Assembly (NCBI GenBank): GCA_934047225.1
Contig: OW203988.1
Location: 4,250,229 to 4,314,228 of the forward strand
Direction: 5' to 3'
Source of the DNA: Ypsolopha sequella
Taxonomy: Eukaryota; Arthropoda; Insecta; Lepidoptera; Ypsolophidae
DNA length: 64,000 nt
Shown here: positions 53,929 through 64,000 of the stretch, piece by piece
How positions within the stretch are numbered: the first letter of the stretch is position 1
How the letters are laid out: every line of letters starts with the position of its first letter
The notes under the pieces: model-generated
Seen by the model: only the letters and a program-made list of their open reading frames with translations
Database searches by the model: none
Told to the model about the DNA's origin: nothing
Position numbers and translations under genes: made by a program

Positions 53929-54220
53929 AAAAACGGCCAAGTGCGAGTTGGACTCGCGTACGAAGGGTTCTGTACCATTATCTATAAAAACGGCAAAAAA
54001 ACATGTCTATTGTATGGGAGCCCCCCTAAATATTTATTTTATTCTGTTTTTAGTATGTTTTGTTATAGCGGCAACAGAAATACATCATCTGTGAAAATTT
54101 CAACTGTCTAACTATCACGGTTCATGAGATACAGCCTGATGACAGACGGACAGACGGACAGCGGAGTCTTAGTAATAGGGTCCCGTTGGTTACCCTTTCG
54201 GTACGGAACCTTAAAAAGCA
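53929..54220 (+). repeat. Lepidopteran interspersed element, most complete copy (292 bp)
   Basis: From 'CGGCCAAGTGCGAGTTGGAC' via 'GGTTCTGTACCATTATCTAT', 'GTATGGGAGCCCCCCTAAAT', 'GAAAATTTCAACTGTCTAAC' and 'GACAGACGGACAGCGGAGTC' to 'GGTACGGAACCTTAAAAA'. This is the reference copy for the fragments elsewhere in the window. No A or B box is obvious, so a tRNA origin is not claimed. Open frames across it are incidental. Confidence 0.85.
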
Positions 54221-54432
54221 CGCACTAAGGGAAGTAAGTAATTCCAGTAACACGCATAACCGAGTAATTTGTATACCGACGTTGATGATAGGCCATCGCG
54301 TGACCAACGACCGAACAAATAGAATAATTTACTGAACTATCACGAGTACACGCGACATCACCGCTATTATTATTTATTATTATATTATTCTACGTTATTA
54401 TTTTCATTTATATACCATTAACTGTATTGAAA

Positions 54433-54671
54433 AACATTTATCTACTCCCATCCTGCAATATGGTAATTACAACATCAGAAACGGTTTTATAAGTACATAT
54501 GTACATTGTTTGACCGATGTTGTATTACATTACAAAACCGCAAATTTGCGCTATGATTGGCCAAATGTATTATAACACCGCTAGAGAACCAATCACAAAC
54601 GATAACGGTCTACCTTAAATTCTTAAGTCACACCCTCTTTACTCTTCTCGCTTCTGATTGGTCTCATTCAA
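54433..54671 (+). repeat. Interspersed repeat family L, copy 2
   Basis: Matches 40103-40345 throughout ('TTATCTACTCCCATCCTGCA', 'GCGCTATGATTGGCC', 'CACACCCTCTTTACTCTTCT'). Confidence 0.65.
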
Positions 54672-55039
54672 GTATCATGACAAGTATCAAGACAATACCA
54701 TCACAAGTGATGTTTTTGTAATTTTCCGTGAAATTCTTAGTTGAAAATATTATAAATAATGTCACGCGAAGACGTAAACGTAGTTAAGTAAATAATTAGA
54801 AAACAAACACAAAAATTTGAATGAAGGGCAAACACAACCTTATTTATACGTTAACAAGGTTACCCCACGTCGATTAAGGAATTGAAGACCGTTATAGAAC
54901 ACCCATATAATATACATATGGCTATGATTTAACGGGTTGATTTAATTTAATCATGTTAGGGGTATGAAATTGCCGTTTTAAATTGAGAAATTTAAACACT
55001 TTTTTTCTAAGAAAATATAAATTTATTAAAGCGAAGTAT
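54672..55039. other. Nothing recognised
   Basis: May include decayed 3' sequence of the mariner relic, but no motif is clear. Confidence 0.35.
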
Positions 55040-55931
55040 TTAACCTCGTCCTCTGTACATTTCTGGCATCTCAAGGGAAGATCACAAATGCCTTTGCATT
55101 ACGTACTCTTCTATCATTCTATGCACATCAGTTAATTCATGAGGCACTTATTCCACAAGTTTTTTAAGTGTCAATATTGTGGATAAACTAACGTCACAAA
55201 ATGACGCTAATTCCTTGGTTGTTTGATAAGGATCGGCTACCACCATTACTGTTAATTCATTGTTATTTACATTAGCGCATGTTCTTTCTCGTGGTTCATT
55301 CTTCTAGTCGAAGTTTCTATAACGAAAGCGACGCACAGTGCGTTCACTAGTCGTAACCTCTCCAAACAAAACATTAAGGCCCTTAATATCGCCAAATGGG
55401 TACTTTCTAAAGCCTACTCCTCTTTTATGGCCCAACCAAAAATATTGAAAAAATGTATTATGGATTATTAACTCTAGGACAACATAATATGCAACATTTT
55501 TCTTTTTCGTACCACCAAAACTTCTATATGAAAAATTGTTTCAACTGAATGGTGTTTTTTTGGCTTGAATTTCCTACTGCGCCTAAGCGGCTTAGGTGAT
55601 TTAATTAATTTATGCTTTGATAAATAGATAAACTTGATAGCTATAAATATAACATAGAATTATTCAATCGAACAATGACGCCCATGTGAAAAGTATTATT
55701 TTCTCCTATTTTGCCCTTTCAAGGACGCAGCGAGCGTCGTAACAGCCACCACGCATTGTGCACTGATTTGAACGTTATTTCAATGTCGTTTCCGTCGATA
55801 TTCATACAGACAAACATCGAGCTGCTAATTTGGCGACGGTAATCGCCTTAATATTGCGAGCAGTCTCTGCTCCGTTAGAACCACGTTGAAACGCGCATTC
55901 TAAAATTACACAATATCTTTTGGGTCTCCAT
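55040..55931 (-). pseudogene. mariner transposase relic (N-terminal half) split by a TTAA-flanked MITE
   Basis: ATG at 55931 starts METQKILCNF; after a shift the minus strand reads AFQRGSNGAETARNI up to 55852, where a MITE begins. On the other side (55373 downward) it continues in frame with NVLFGEVTTSERTVRRF, 'ADPYQTTKELASF' and 'DVSLSTILT', then 'VE.VPHELTD' (the mariner WVPHEL motif with a stop). This is the DNA-binding half of a mariner transposase; catalytic regions are not recognisable. It is a third mariner lineage or a diverged copy. Confidence 0.72.
55374..55851. mobile_element. TTAA-type MITE, family H, copy 2 (478 bp)
   Basis: Bounded by TTAA (55374-55377) and TTAA (55848-55851). 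Ends are TTAAGGCCCTTAATATCGCC and '..GACGGTAATCGCCTTAA'. Removing the element with one TTAA restores the mariner reading frame across the join (ARNI-NVLF), which shows directly that TTAA was the target and was duplicated. TTAA duplication is the mark of piggyBac-type transposition; no piggyBac gene is in the window. Confidence 0.85.
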
Positions 55932-56880
55932 GTTTAACAAAATTAAATACTTTCTTGATTTGCTATTACTTTATATCTTGTGATTTTGATTGTTAATATG
56001 TTATGAGTAATTAATGAATTTTCATCACTATACATACATTTATTTATTTCTGTAAACTGTTTTTGCAGTTTATGTATTATTATTATTATAAATTATGACT
56101 TTTCTTTAAATGTTTATAAGGATGTAGTCTAACTATTTCAATTATTTAAGTACAATTCTCATGATTACACCTTTTAAATAGCATTATGGCACTACCCTCA
56201 ACAATTTCCTCATTGCCAAAGGTTAGTTGGTAGAAAATAATAAAAAGTATTATGCTCGCCTTTGTACGATAATTTTATTCTTTGCAGTAAAGAATTTTAT
56301 TATTATTATTATTAATAAACAATCAACATAATTAATTACAATACAACTTAAAAATTTAAAACTTAAAAAATAACTGAAACTAAAACTACTAAAAGATTAA
56401 AATGCCTAAAAATTATTATTATTAAATGTAAATATAATTGAAGGTCAAACAATAGAATGTCATAAACTTTTAAACTATACATCTCTGAAATTTAACACTT
56501 GTACCTACTTTATTGTCCACAAAATTTGGACAGCAAAAATCACAACTATCAACATTTTAGAATGTAAAAAAAAGTTTTAATCATAAATAGAATCGGAAAT
56601 TATTACTGATTTCCGGATCTATTCCTTCAATTGTGCCAAATGCCTCCCTTCGTGCCAAGTTTCAAGATAGTAGGTCACGGGGAAGTACGAGTACCTATAA
56701 GTCTTGATGATCAGTCTTTAAGTAGGACCTTTAGTATGGAAATATGCTTTGAAGGGCCGTATCTTTCCAGCTGTTTTACAACGGTATTGTAATGGGCTAT
56801 AGACCTTAGCATTCGACATTAATGTTACCTTAAATACCTCAATCCACTTCATTCTGCCATTTAATATATTATACAAAATG
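55932..56880. other. AT-rich stretch, nothing recognised
   Basis: TTA/TAT-rich; no recognised repeats or genes. Confidence 0.4.
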
Positions 56881-56884
56881 TATT

Positions 56885-56945
56885 AAGTTCCACTGATGCC
56901 GACAAGAAGTCGAAATATAGCTGGAAATAATTGTTATAAAGTGTT
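56885..56945 (+). repeat. CTGATGCC-stem-GAAATATAGC hairpin motif
   Basis: 'CCACTGATGCCGACAAGAAG' then 'TCGAAATATAGCTGG': CTGATGC, stem CGAC/GTCG, then AAATATAGC. Same layout as at 5090 and 25616. Confidence 0.5.
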
Positions 56946-56964
56946 TTTATAAGAATATATAATG

Positions 56965-57330
56965 TAACAGGTGGTAGAGCTGATGCCGGGCTCGACTGTG
57001 GAGGTACCACCATCTTACTTGGAGACCCCTCGAAGTAATTCGGGGGAGAGTAAGAGGACAGCTCACAGGCAAAAAACCAGGAAGCCCACCATGCCTGGGA
57101 CCGATGGATGGCGGTATATCCACCCCTATAGCCGGATCTTATATGGAACAGACTGGTGACGGGCAGCGGCGTCACTGGTGCGAGGGTTCTGGCACCGCGC
57201 TCACCAAACCGCCTGCCCAGCGTGTGTGAGTATGGACAATTCTTCCAGGATGACCGCCAAGAGTAGCAAAGTCCTGGAAAGGCTTATGTCCAGCAGTGGA
57301 CGAACTAGGCTGATGGATGGATAATGTAAA
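56965..57330 (+). repeat. LINE 3' end fragment (RTE-type)
   Basis: 'CTTGGAGACCCCTCGAAGTA', 'CACCATGCCTGGGACCGATG', 'CTTATGTCCAGCAGTGGACG' and 'GGCTGATGGATGGATAATG'. Extends about 40 bp further 5' than the copy at 19752. The 104-codon minus-strand frame across it is not a gene. Confidence 0.8.
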
Positions 57331-57711
57331 CTGAATTAAATACCTCCAGCTAATTTTGAGATATTATATTCTTCTTGAGATCTTAATAACTTTTAAAACA
57401 AAACTAAAATTATATTTGTTACAGGCTCAAATTCAAAATCAAAACCAAATTGTGCCGGCTTAATTTAAGAATTCTTAAAACACCTGTTTTTTATTCATTA
57501 TTTTATGTATAAATTATTAATTTATTGACGTAAGTTTTTTTTTTTAATTAATTTATTTTATATATATTATATATATATATCTTTCTTCTCCTATTTTTTT
57601 TTTGTATTGAATTATATTATTGACCCAATAAAACGCATTTTCTTTTAGTAAAATTTCTTATGTCACACAGAGAAAATTTTAGTTTCATAAATACATTTTG
57701 TTACATCGCAT
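57331..57711. other. AT-rich, (AT)n at 57556-57579
   Basis: Low complexity only. Confidence 0.45.
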
Positions 57712-57905
57712 GTGTCGCAACTCGCGGCCCCTGACGGAAGATCAGCGTCACAGTTCTGCTGTGGCATTTTGCTGAGTCAGAGACCTTTTTGTTGGCTGCA
57801 TCTTATAAACTACCTTAGGCTGTATAATAGTTTATTGTTTAGATTATTTGTTTTTTTTTGTAATGGTGTAGCTTTCAAAATAAACGCCTTTTCTTTCTTT
57901 CTTTC
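57712..57905 (+). repeat. Retroposon 3' end with (TTTC)n tail
   Basis: 'GGCCCCTGACGGAAGATCAG' and 'TGTGGCATTTTGCTGAGTCA' end with 'AATAAACGCC' and a TTTC run (57887-57905). The inserted segment at 506-715 (minus) ends in a similar way. Confidence 0.6.
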
Positions 57906-58239
57906 TAATTCTTATCTTAATAAATCTGGCTGATGTAAACTCACACTCGTCAGAAAACGTTTCATCGCTCTCGTATCGTAATATACTATTGTGGGATAGT
58001 ACAAGTGATTTTCTGTTCATAAAATATGAGAAAAAGTGTCGATGAACACCGCATTTCAGTTGTTATTTCAGCAAATTTATATAATCGAGTTTTTTTACTA
58101 CAGCAATCTAGAAAAAGGTTTAAAAATTTTCGTCAAACTAGTGGCTTTTTCTGATAAGCAGGTAAGCAACCGTAAAATGTGTCGAATTTTAATAATAAAT
58201 AATAAATAAGTCCATTTTTAAATTAATTATTACATACGG
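57906..58239. other. Nothing recognised
   Basis: No shared repeat or protein motif was found. Confidence 0.35.
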
Positions 58240-58450
58240 CTTGAACACTCACGTGTGATTGTTGTTGACTATATGCCAACCATTTCACCGATACAATTTC
58301 GGCATTATCAAGGCGAGTGTCGTTCTTAGGACGACGACGCGGCGTTCACCGTCGTTGTCAAACGGGCACTGGCAGCCGCCGATCGGCGAGCTGAACGCAT
58401 TGCTCGTGCGCTGAGCGTTGGCTGCGTCGTCGAGGGAGGTGGGATGGTGG
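58240..58450 (-). other. GC-rich block of probable retroelement origin
   Basis: On the minus strand an Ala/Arg/Ser-rich open stretch reads 'LSARAMRSARRSAAASARLT' and ends at a TAA, followed by 'TTGATAATGCCGAAATTGTA', a hairpin-like motif akin to those at 25616 and 40355. GC content is far above the neighbourhood. It may be the end of a retroelement ORF or a CpG-rich host segment; I cannot decide. Confidence 0.3.
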
Positions 58451-59319
58451 ATGCACTATTCTTTTAATTGTTCCAATTGTTTGGTATGTCAGCTCACGCG
58501 AGTTTTAATAATATTAAAGTCCATTTTTATTAAAAACGTGGCCTTCATCTAATATTAGATAAATAAGATAATTATTTATCTAATATACTTAAACGCACTT
58601 CCCTTCTTATTATTGTTTATTGTATGCGCGCCGAAGTCGCATCAGCTACGAAATAAAATTTTCACATCCCAATTGTGTACACAGAGAGTGAAATATGATA
58701 TCCAGGAGGCGGTGGATGCGTATAAAATTATACAAGTATCCGTAAAAAGGGGAACGTTTTTGTAAGGGTTGCTCCCAGCCTCACTTATTTCATGTCACAA
58801 TGGTCTGTTTCTTTAATAATAGGTGAACCTTTGAAATTGCTGAAATTTTCTTACATATTCATGAGTTCATAATTCCTGTAATTTCAATGATTGTTTTTTT
58901 GTTTGAAAGTTGATTTCAAGGTTTTATATCTACGTATTATGTTTGTTTTTATTTTTAGTTTGATTATAAAAATTAAATCTTCAAAAACAGTTCGTCCTAA
59001 ATGCCATTTCCATGATAAGATTCGTAATATTTTTTTACAGTTGTCTCTTTTCAAAAATTAAACTTATGTTGCTATTAGCTCAGTATTGTCTCATTTAAAT
59101 ACAAAAGAAATTAAATAATATATATATTTGTCATTCTTAAAAATAATGCCAAAATGTTAGTACTAAAATATGAGTTTCCTTCAAATTCTCTGTAGAAATA
59201 AATATATGCAAAGACCTAATATAACAATTAAGCCCTCTTGATCCTCAGTTTTTGTAAAAAATATAGAAGCAAAGGTCGAGGGAAATACTTATACGCACCC
59301 ATTTTACTCATGCAAAGGA
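58451..59319. other. AT-rich stretch, nothing recognised
   Basis: No shared repeat or protein motif was found. Confidence 0.4.
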
Positions 59320-59460
59320 GAAAGGTAATGTTATGTCGATAGACAAATCTATGATTATGTCATATCAAGAGGTCAAATCATTATGAGAAGAAAAAGAAGA
59401 ATGGCGGCTACTTCACCGACAAGTGGGCTCATTAAAGAGACGTTCGACGAGAAAGTCTGG
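59320..59460 (+). pseudogene. LINE ORF2 extreme C-terminus (family 2)
   Basis: 'ATTATGTCATATCAAGAGGT' (SYQEVKSL) and 'GAATGGCGGCTACTTCACCG' match 36060-36130; 45 codons or so remain. Confidence 0.6.
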
Positions 59461-59529
59461 ACTTTTCTCCTTTATATAGATAGCTATATTTGTTTGCAAG
59501 ACTGCTGGAGATCTTAAAGTAATAATATA

Positions 59530-59913
59530 TACACACATATACTTACGCCTGTTTCCCAGATGGGTAGGCAGAGACTACATATTTCTATCTGCTACAATCC
59601 TGACACACCTCTTTCGCCTCTTCCACATCCATCAATCTAGTAATACAAGCTCTTCTTCTTTGGATAGATACCTTTGAAATTGCCCTTCTTCAGTATGTCA
59701 CTAATTTGGTCAGCATACTTCCTTCTAGGGCGGCATGGGCAAACTGTATCTTCCACTTGCGTTACATACTATTTTTTGTCACTCCATTTTCATTCATTCT
59801 CTCTATTTTTCCAAACCACTGAAGCATTCCTTTTTTCTATTCTGTTCACAACGTCTTCTTTCAGACCGCAACGCAATCCCGTATGTCGATATTTTTCACC
59901 CTATCGTTCAATG
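59530..59913 (-). pseudogene. LINE ORF2 C-terminal relic (family 1), minus strand
   Basis: The reverse complement of the segment at 17361-17725, from 'GTGAAAAATATCGACATACG' through the 'CGCCCTAGAAGGAAGTATGC' region to the 3' tail 'GCGTAAGTATATGTGTGTAT'. Its upstream side ends exactly at the TTAA of a family-H MITE. Confidence 0.7.
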
Positions 59914-60370
59914 TTAAGGCGTATGACCACGCTAAATAAGCAACTCGATGTGTGTCGGTACAAATATCAACGGAAACGATATTGAAATAATGTTCATTTC
60001 AACGTGCCATGAAAAGTGGCTGTTACGACAACCACTGCGTTTCCGGCTAGCGCAAAATAGGAGAAAATAATACTTTTCACATGGACGCCATGAACGAAAA
60101 AAAATATTTTGAACTTAAATTTTTTAGATCTAAAAATTTCCTATAATTTGGTGAAATAATGATTAAAAGCGCTAAAGGCGTTTGGTAGGAGTAAGAGAAT
60201 TCTTGTGTTAATCATGTGAAACTTTTGATGACTTTCGATTTTTTTTGTCAAAACTAACAATAGAAAAACAGTTTATGAAACTTAAAATTTATTTTTGGCT
60301 CTATAATGCTTATCATATATTTTTCTAAAAGTTTTTGGACCATCCGTGTGGGAGGAGTAGGCCTTCAAAG
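59914..60370 (-). mobile_element. TTAA-type MITE, family H, copy 3
   Basis: Reverse orientation: starts 'TTAAGGCGTATGACCACGC', includes 'GGAGAAAATAATACTTTTCA', and ends near 'GGAGGAGTAGGCCTTCAAAG' with the outer end lost. Confidence 0.65.
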
Positions 60371-60954
60371 ACAAGTACAAATTGCAGTTGGCGTATCCAT
60401 TCGCCTTAAACCACACAAATACTCCGTATAATACGCATTTCCATTGCATTCACTCTACTTTAATGTTTATCTTGACATACCCAACATTCACTACCATACA
60501 TAAGTGTAGTAGTTTATATGATATAGGAAGCGCCCATTCTGGCGTCTGGGCTAACCTGTTGCGGACATTATCGACCCGCGCGCCCCAACGGCCGCCTTAC
60601 AGACGGTTCCTACTTACCTTACCGCCTTCAAGTAAGGGAATTGAAACTCAATATTATTAACTTTAAGGACTATTCCAGCTTGTGATGTAGCACAATTGTA
60701 GCAAGAGAAGATTCACTTTGAAAGTATTAGCAACTGAAAGCTGTTCAAAGTTGTACACGGTTTTCTCTGGCCTTTAGACCATAATAAAATACTAATAGCT
60801 ACATTTTATGACGACTCGTAACTTAACTTGAATCGAAAAATAACATCAACTTTGGTTTCTAAGTCCTTGTGATATAATATTTGGGTAAATAACCCATTTT
60901 ATAAATTTATTTATGCTCGTACTTTGGGGTGAATGAAAGGAGTACTCAGTTTTA
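60371..60954. other. Nothing recognised
   Basis: The 92-codon open frame 60382-60660 has no motif; it has a short GC-rich part near 60570-60610. Confidence 0.35.
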
Positions 60955-61108
60955 CAGTACTCCCAAGCATATAATGCGCATACAAATCTTCACAACTGTT
61001 CGGCAAAGTTCGTATTTCCTTACACTTTCTATACAAGCGATAAGGTCACGTGGTATGTCCGGTACTCTGCTATAGATTTGTATGCGCATTATTACTTTGG
61101 GAGCACTG
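60955..61108. mobile_element. Tc1-like MITE, family E, copy 1 (154 bp)
   Basis: Inverted ends begin CAGTACTCCC at the left and CAGTGCTCCCAAAGTAATAA (on the minus strand) at the right, running to 'GCGCATACAAATC'. TA at 60953-60954 and 61109-61110. The CAGT start and TA target fit Tc1-like transposition. Copy 2 is at 63346. Confidence 0.82.
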
Positions 61109-61299
61109 TACAGTCACTGATTATTCCGAAATACGTTTATCACACCCTGTACAATTAGGTACGTGAATTAGATCAATATCCAACCAACTGACTGTCTATG
61201 GTGGTGGTCTACTTTGGCTGTGGCATGTCAGCACTACCTTCATGACAAACAATGCTTCCAAACGACTCGTCGTGTCTCAGCGTGACATCACGAGAAGCT

Positions 61300-61714
61300 T
61301 TAAGGTGATATATCGTCCGTGCAAAGGTCCCCGTTACTCAAGGCGGAAAGACCCGCAGTGCGAGAGGGACGGATACGGAAAGAAATTGACAAAAAGTCGG
61401 TTTTAAATGAATACAAAATTAACTAAAATAGCTATGAAAATTTCCATAACCAGTAATTTAAGTATTGTTAAAACCCATCTAAATAAATATTTTTCAAGTC
61501 TGTATGATATCCCAATTTGTCAGAATATCAAAAAAGTGTAAATTTAGACCTCTTTTCAATAATTATTTCTATCGAGTGAAATTTCTTCAATCGCGTTTCT
61601 GATAGTCCAAAATCTAGAAGAAGGTCCCAAAATTGTTGCACTAATTTATTTAACTTCAGATGTCTTTTGAACAGCAGATAAATATCTTCAAAAAGTGTCT
61701 ATTTGGACGATTTA
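61300..61714 (+). mobile_element. TTAA-type MITE, family F, copy 4
   Basis: Left end 'TTAAGGTGATATATCGTCCG' is good; interior 'CCCGCAGTGCGAGAGGGACG' and 'AAAAAGTCGGTTTTAAATGA' match; the right end is decayed ('GACGATTTAAGG'). Confidence 0.8.
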
Positions 61715-62132
61715 AGGCTCTGTACCAAGCTAAATGCACATTTTATTTATATACTACTTAGAATAAAGTCTGATTTCTGTGATATGCTACTAGGAATTAA
61801 TTATCATATTTTAAATACAAAAAAATAAATGTTTTAAAAGAGGATATGTTTAAGACTTATGTAGATCTGGACACATTACCTTCGATCGATAGAAAAACAT
61901 CGCAAAGACAGCTCTAGAAATCTGAAAATTACAATAATGACACGTACTTTTAAACCTTATAAATCTCAAAATTCGCGTTAATTGTCTTCTTACATTACTT
62001 TAGACATAAGCTGAAAGGATTTTCTAATGTAGCCGCAAATTCAAAATAACTGAAAATTTGCATGCTGGCAGTTGATAAGAGTAGGATAGACAATTCAAAA
62101 ACAAAAGCGTTGGTGCACGACGGAAGTTTAGC
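61715..62132. other. Nothing recognised
   Basis: No shared repeat or protein motif was found. Confidence 0.35.
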
Positions 62133-62575
62133 TTAAGGCGCTCTTATCCCAAAATCAGTAATTTCAAAGTCAAATATAACTTTCAAATATCGCCTAAAAC
62201 TTCAAAAAAAAAAATACGCAATATAGTTCGAACCTTTATCTAGGTCTTCCACGCATGTGTTACACGATCAGATAAACTTTGCTCGATAGAAATAATTCAC
62301 GAACACAGCATGTAATAAGACCTTTCAAATCATGCCATTTCCATAATTCCACTCTTTTATTAACGAAACATATCTGGTAAAATATTACTAAAAAAAATCT
62401 TTAAATTTTCTAGGTCGACCACGTAAGTGGTTTTTAATAAACATATCCCTTATTTTTAAACAATTTAAAAACCGATAAAAACAACGAAAAGGTACAAAAG
62501 TGTGGTTATTTTCTTTACTCCTTACACGTAAAGAAAAAGACAGAGAGTCACTCTTCTGGGATAAGAGCGCCTTAA
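62133..62575. mobile_element. TTAA-type MITE, family G (443 bp)
   Basis: Flanked by TTAA at both sides with a perfect 15-bp inverted end GGCGCTCTTATCCCA. The interior shares 'CTCGATAGAAATAATT' with family F in reverse, suggesting related origin. Interior not coding. Confidence 0.85.
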
Positions 62576-62576
62576 T

Positions 62577-62711
62577 ACTAGGCTTTAACGGGAGAGTGGT
62601 AACAAGTTGCATAGTATCGTCTGTTATCGACTTCGGTAGAATCTGCGGAAGTCCCTGGACAGATTTACGCCATTTACTGCTTTTACTCTCCCAATTTCTG
62701 ACCATCTTCAT
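62577..62711 (-). CDS. Hypothetical ORF interrupted by the family G MITE
   Basis: The minus-strand ATG at 62711 opens a frame reading MKMVRNWESKSSKWRKSVQG and about 25 further residues before entering the MITE at its TTAA. 'CTGACCTAG' just upstream looks like a splice acceptor. On the far side of the MITE, after a single TTAA, the same frame stays open for about 35 more codons. The basic N-terminus resembles nothing I can name with confidence. It could be chance. Confidence 0.2.
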
Positions 62712-63345
62712 CCTAGGTCAGTAGTAGTAGCCAAGCGTAAGCTCACTGTGCAGCAAAAAATATTTTAAACAGCGTGTTAAGATGAAGTTGTGGAAGCCAA
62801 AACTGGCGATAGTACTCGTCCATACTGTTAGCTATTACAAATTTTTAAAACATATTTTTGTTATTTTAAATAATCATAGTAATGTAGGAATATTTATTGT
62901 GAGACAGCTGGCAACACACAGCTGTCAATCTGGCATTCGCGTAAGAAGTCATAGTTGTGCTTAATAAACTATATAAAAATATCTTATCCACCTGTATTAT
63001 TTATAGTACATTATTTGAGAATTATAACAATACGGACAACTTTCCGTGGACAAGATATGAAAAATCGAGGTAGCTATATCAAAATTTAAGTTGTCAATAT
63101 TCAGGCATTAATCCGTCCAAACCTAATCAAGTTTAGCATCGAAGTAAATCTTCAAATATTAAATTTTGATTAAAAACAGACATCTCTCTGCTATGAAAGG
63201 CATTAATTATATTTCATTGCTTTACGTCTATCCAGGGACCCATTATACCTGTTCATTTTATTGATTTTCGTGCTGAGTGGTAAGTAAGCGAAGAGGCTTA
63301 TCAATAGCGAACTAGCTAGCTACTTCGCTATTGATGGTAATTTTA
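62712..63345. other. Nothing recognised
   Basis: No shared repeat or protein motif was found. Confidence 0.35.
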
Positions 63346-63500
63346 CAGTACTCCCAAAGTAATAATGCGCATACAAATCTATAGCCGAGCGACCGGACGT
63401 ACCACGTGACCGTATTGATTGTATATAAAGTGTAAGGAAATACGAACTTTGCCGAACAGTGGCGAAGATTTGTATGCGCATTATCACTTTGGGAGCTCTG
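63346..63500. mobile_element. Tc1-like MITE, family E, copy 2 (155 bp)
   Basis: 'CAGTACTCCCAAAGTAATAA' and mirror, TA at 63344-63345 and 63501-63502. Its interior runs opposite to copy 1, 2.4 kb away. Confidence 0.82.
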
Positions 63501-63561
63501 TACTTGGTTTCTGTTCTAAGTTCACTTCTACTGCATGAAAATGGGAAAACATATTTGTGCC

Positions 63562-63700
63562 TCTGTGACCGAGTGGTAGAGCGAGTGCTAATCTAGAGGC
63601 CGTGGGTTCAATCCCCGCGGTGCACAATAATTTGTGCCCGATCTGCGTGCTCCGGAAGGCGCTCCATTTGTACAGTGCGCGCCAATGTTTTAGTCGCCTC
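63562..63700 (+). repeat. tRNA-derived SINE (tRNA-like head at 63565-63633)
   Basis: A box 'TGACCGAGTGGTAGAGCG' and B box / T arm 'GTGGGTTCAATCCCCGCGG', followed by 'GTGCACAATAATTTGTGCCC' and 'TGCTCCGGAAGGCGC' as in the copy at 17003. The downstream sequence is GC-rich. No tRNA terminator follows the head, and the anticodon region differs from the other copy, so a functional tRNA is unlikely. Confidence 0.7.
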
Positions 63701-64000
63701 TGAAGATAGCCACACGAGGCGACGCAATAGCCGTTTTACGGTGTCAGGGGGACGTTACAGGAGCGAGGGCGCGGAGCACACCCGCCTGCGTGCCGCACCA
63801 CACCCCCCGCTCGCCATTTAGCAGGTGTCAACACTATGCGTTAGTGTTAGTGCTACGTCCGTATACTACACATGCGCGCGTTCCATGAAAAGTACATTCG
63901 AGGAAAAAATTCCATGATTCGTTAAGTTTATCGTTGAATCTGTTTGTTATTATTTTTGTTGCCTTTATTTGTTGTTTTGTTGCTTTAGTTTGTTAAAGTT
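63701..64000. other. GC-rich, then AT-rich end of window
   Basis: 63730-63825 is GC-rich ('GGAGCGAGGGCGCGGAGCAC'), perhaps the body of the SINE or a CpG-rich host segment. No coding evidence. Confidence 0.35.

Noticed and set aside
56861..57175. 104-codon minus-strand open frame
   Set aside because: Antisense of a LINE 3' fragment that is also present at 19752.
63565..63633. Functional tRNA gene
   Set aside because: Same SINE structure as at 17003, and the anticodon region is not convincing.
1..64000. CRISPR arrays, prophage, operons or restriction systems
   Set aside because: Tandem arrays here have no unique spacers, and gene structure, splice sites and transposon types are those of an insect genome.

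Overview
The window is eukaryotic and almost certainly from a moth or butterfly genome. It is AT-rich, has no operon structure and almost no open coding space, and is packed with transposon remains. The order is inferred from repeats I recognise as common in Lepidoptera: an interspersed element running from 'CAAGTGCGAGT' to 'TACGGAACCCTAAAA' with an internal (CAGA)n tract; LINE 3' ends reading 'CTTATGTCCAGCAGTGGAC' followed by a GATGG-type tail; and several MITE families. No rRNA, CRISPR or bacterial gene was seen.

Host genes are sparse. The best case is the 5' part of a minus-strand gene: exon 1 (19382-19271, with start codon) and exon 2 (13744-13665) have good splice sites and matching phases. 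Together they encode a block resembling the N-terminal segment of NACHT/WD-repeat (NWD/qui-1-like) proteins. Its 5.5 kb intron is full of transposons, and the rest of the gene would lie left of the window. A second possible first exon (+ strand, 34460-34526) is much weaker.

Autonomous elements and their remains: an intact mariner transposase (1285-2325, minus); an intact Tc1-like transposase (7484-8512, plus), paired in inverted orientation with a deleted copy of the same family around a LINE reverse-transcriptase relic (7137-11238); a MULE transposase relic (2733-3287); two mariner relics, one split by a LINE 3' fragment (19575-20800) and one split by a TTAA-flanked MITE (55040-55931); a Penelope-like relic (21440-22330); and LINE fragments at 17.4, 29.0, 35.3, 48.3-49.5, 50.8, 59.3 and 59.5 kb.

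Non-autonomous elements: a five-copy palindromic family (1025, 5412, 13885, 33949, 44778); TTAA-flanked families (16137, 33095, 40614, 61300; 62133; 36535, 55374, 59914); hAT-like elements with 8-bp target duplications (15701, 47990, 30645); a Tc1-like pair (60955, 63346); and several fold-back elements. The most unusual is a 664-bp structure at 25036-25699 with roughly 228-bp inverted arms around a small ORF, whose arms carry a hammerhead-like hairpin. Tandem arrays have periods of 15, 20, 21, 22, 26 and 29 bp. Everything was read by eye. Family names rest on motifs, and coordinates of decayed elements are approximate.
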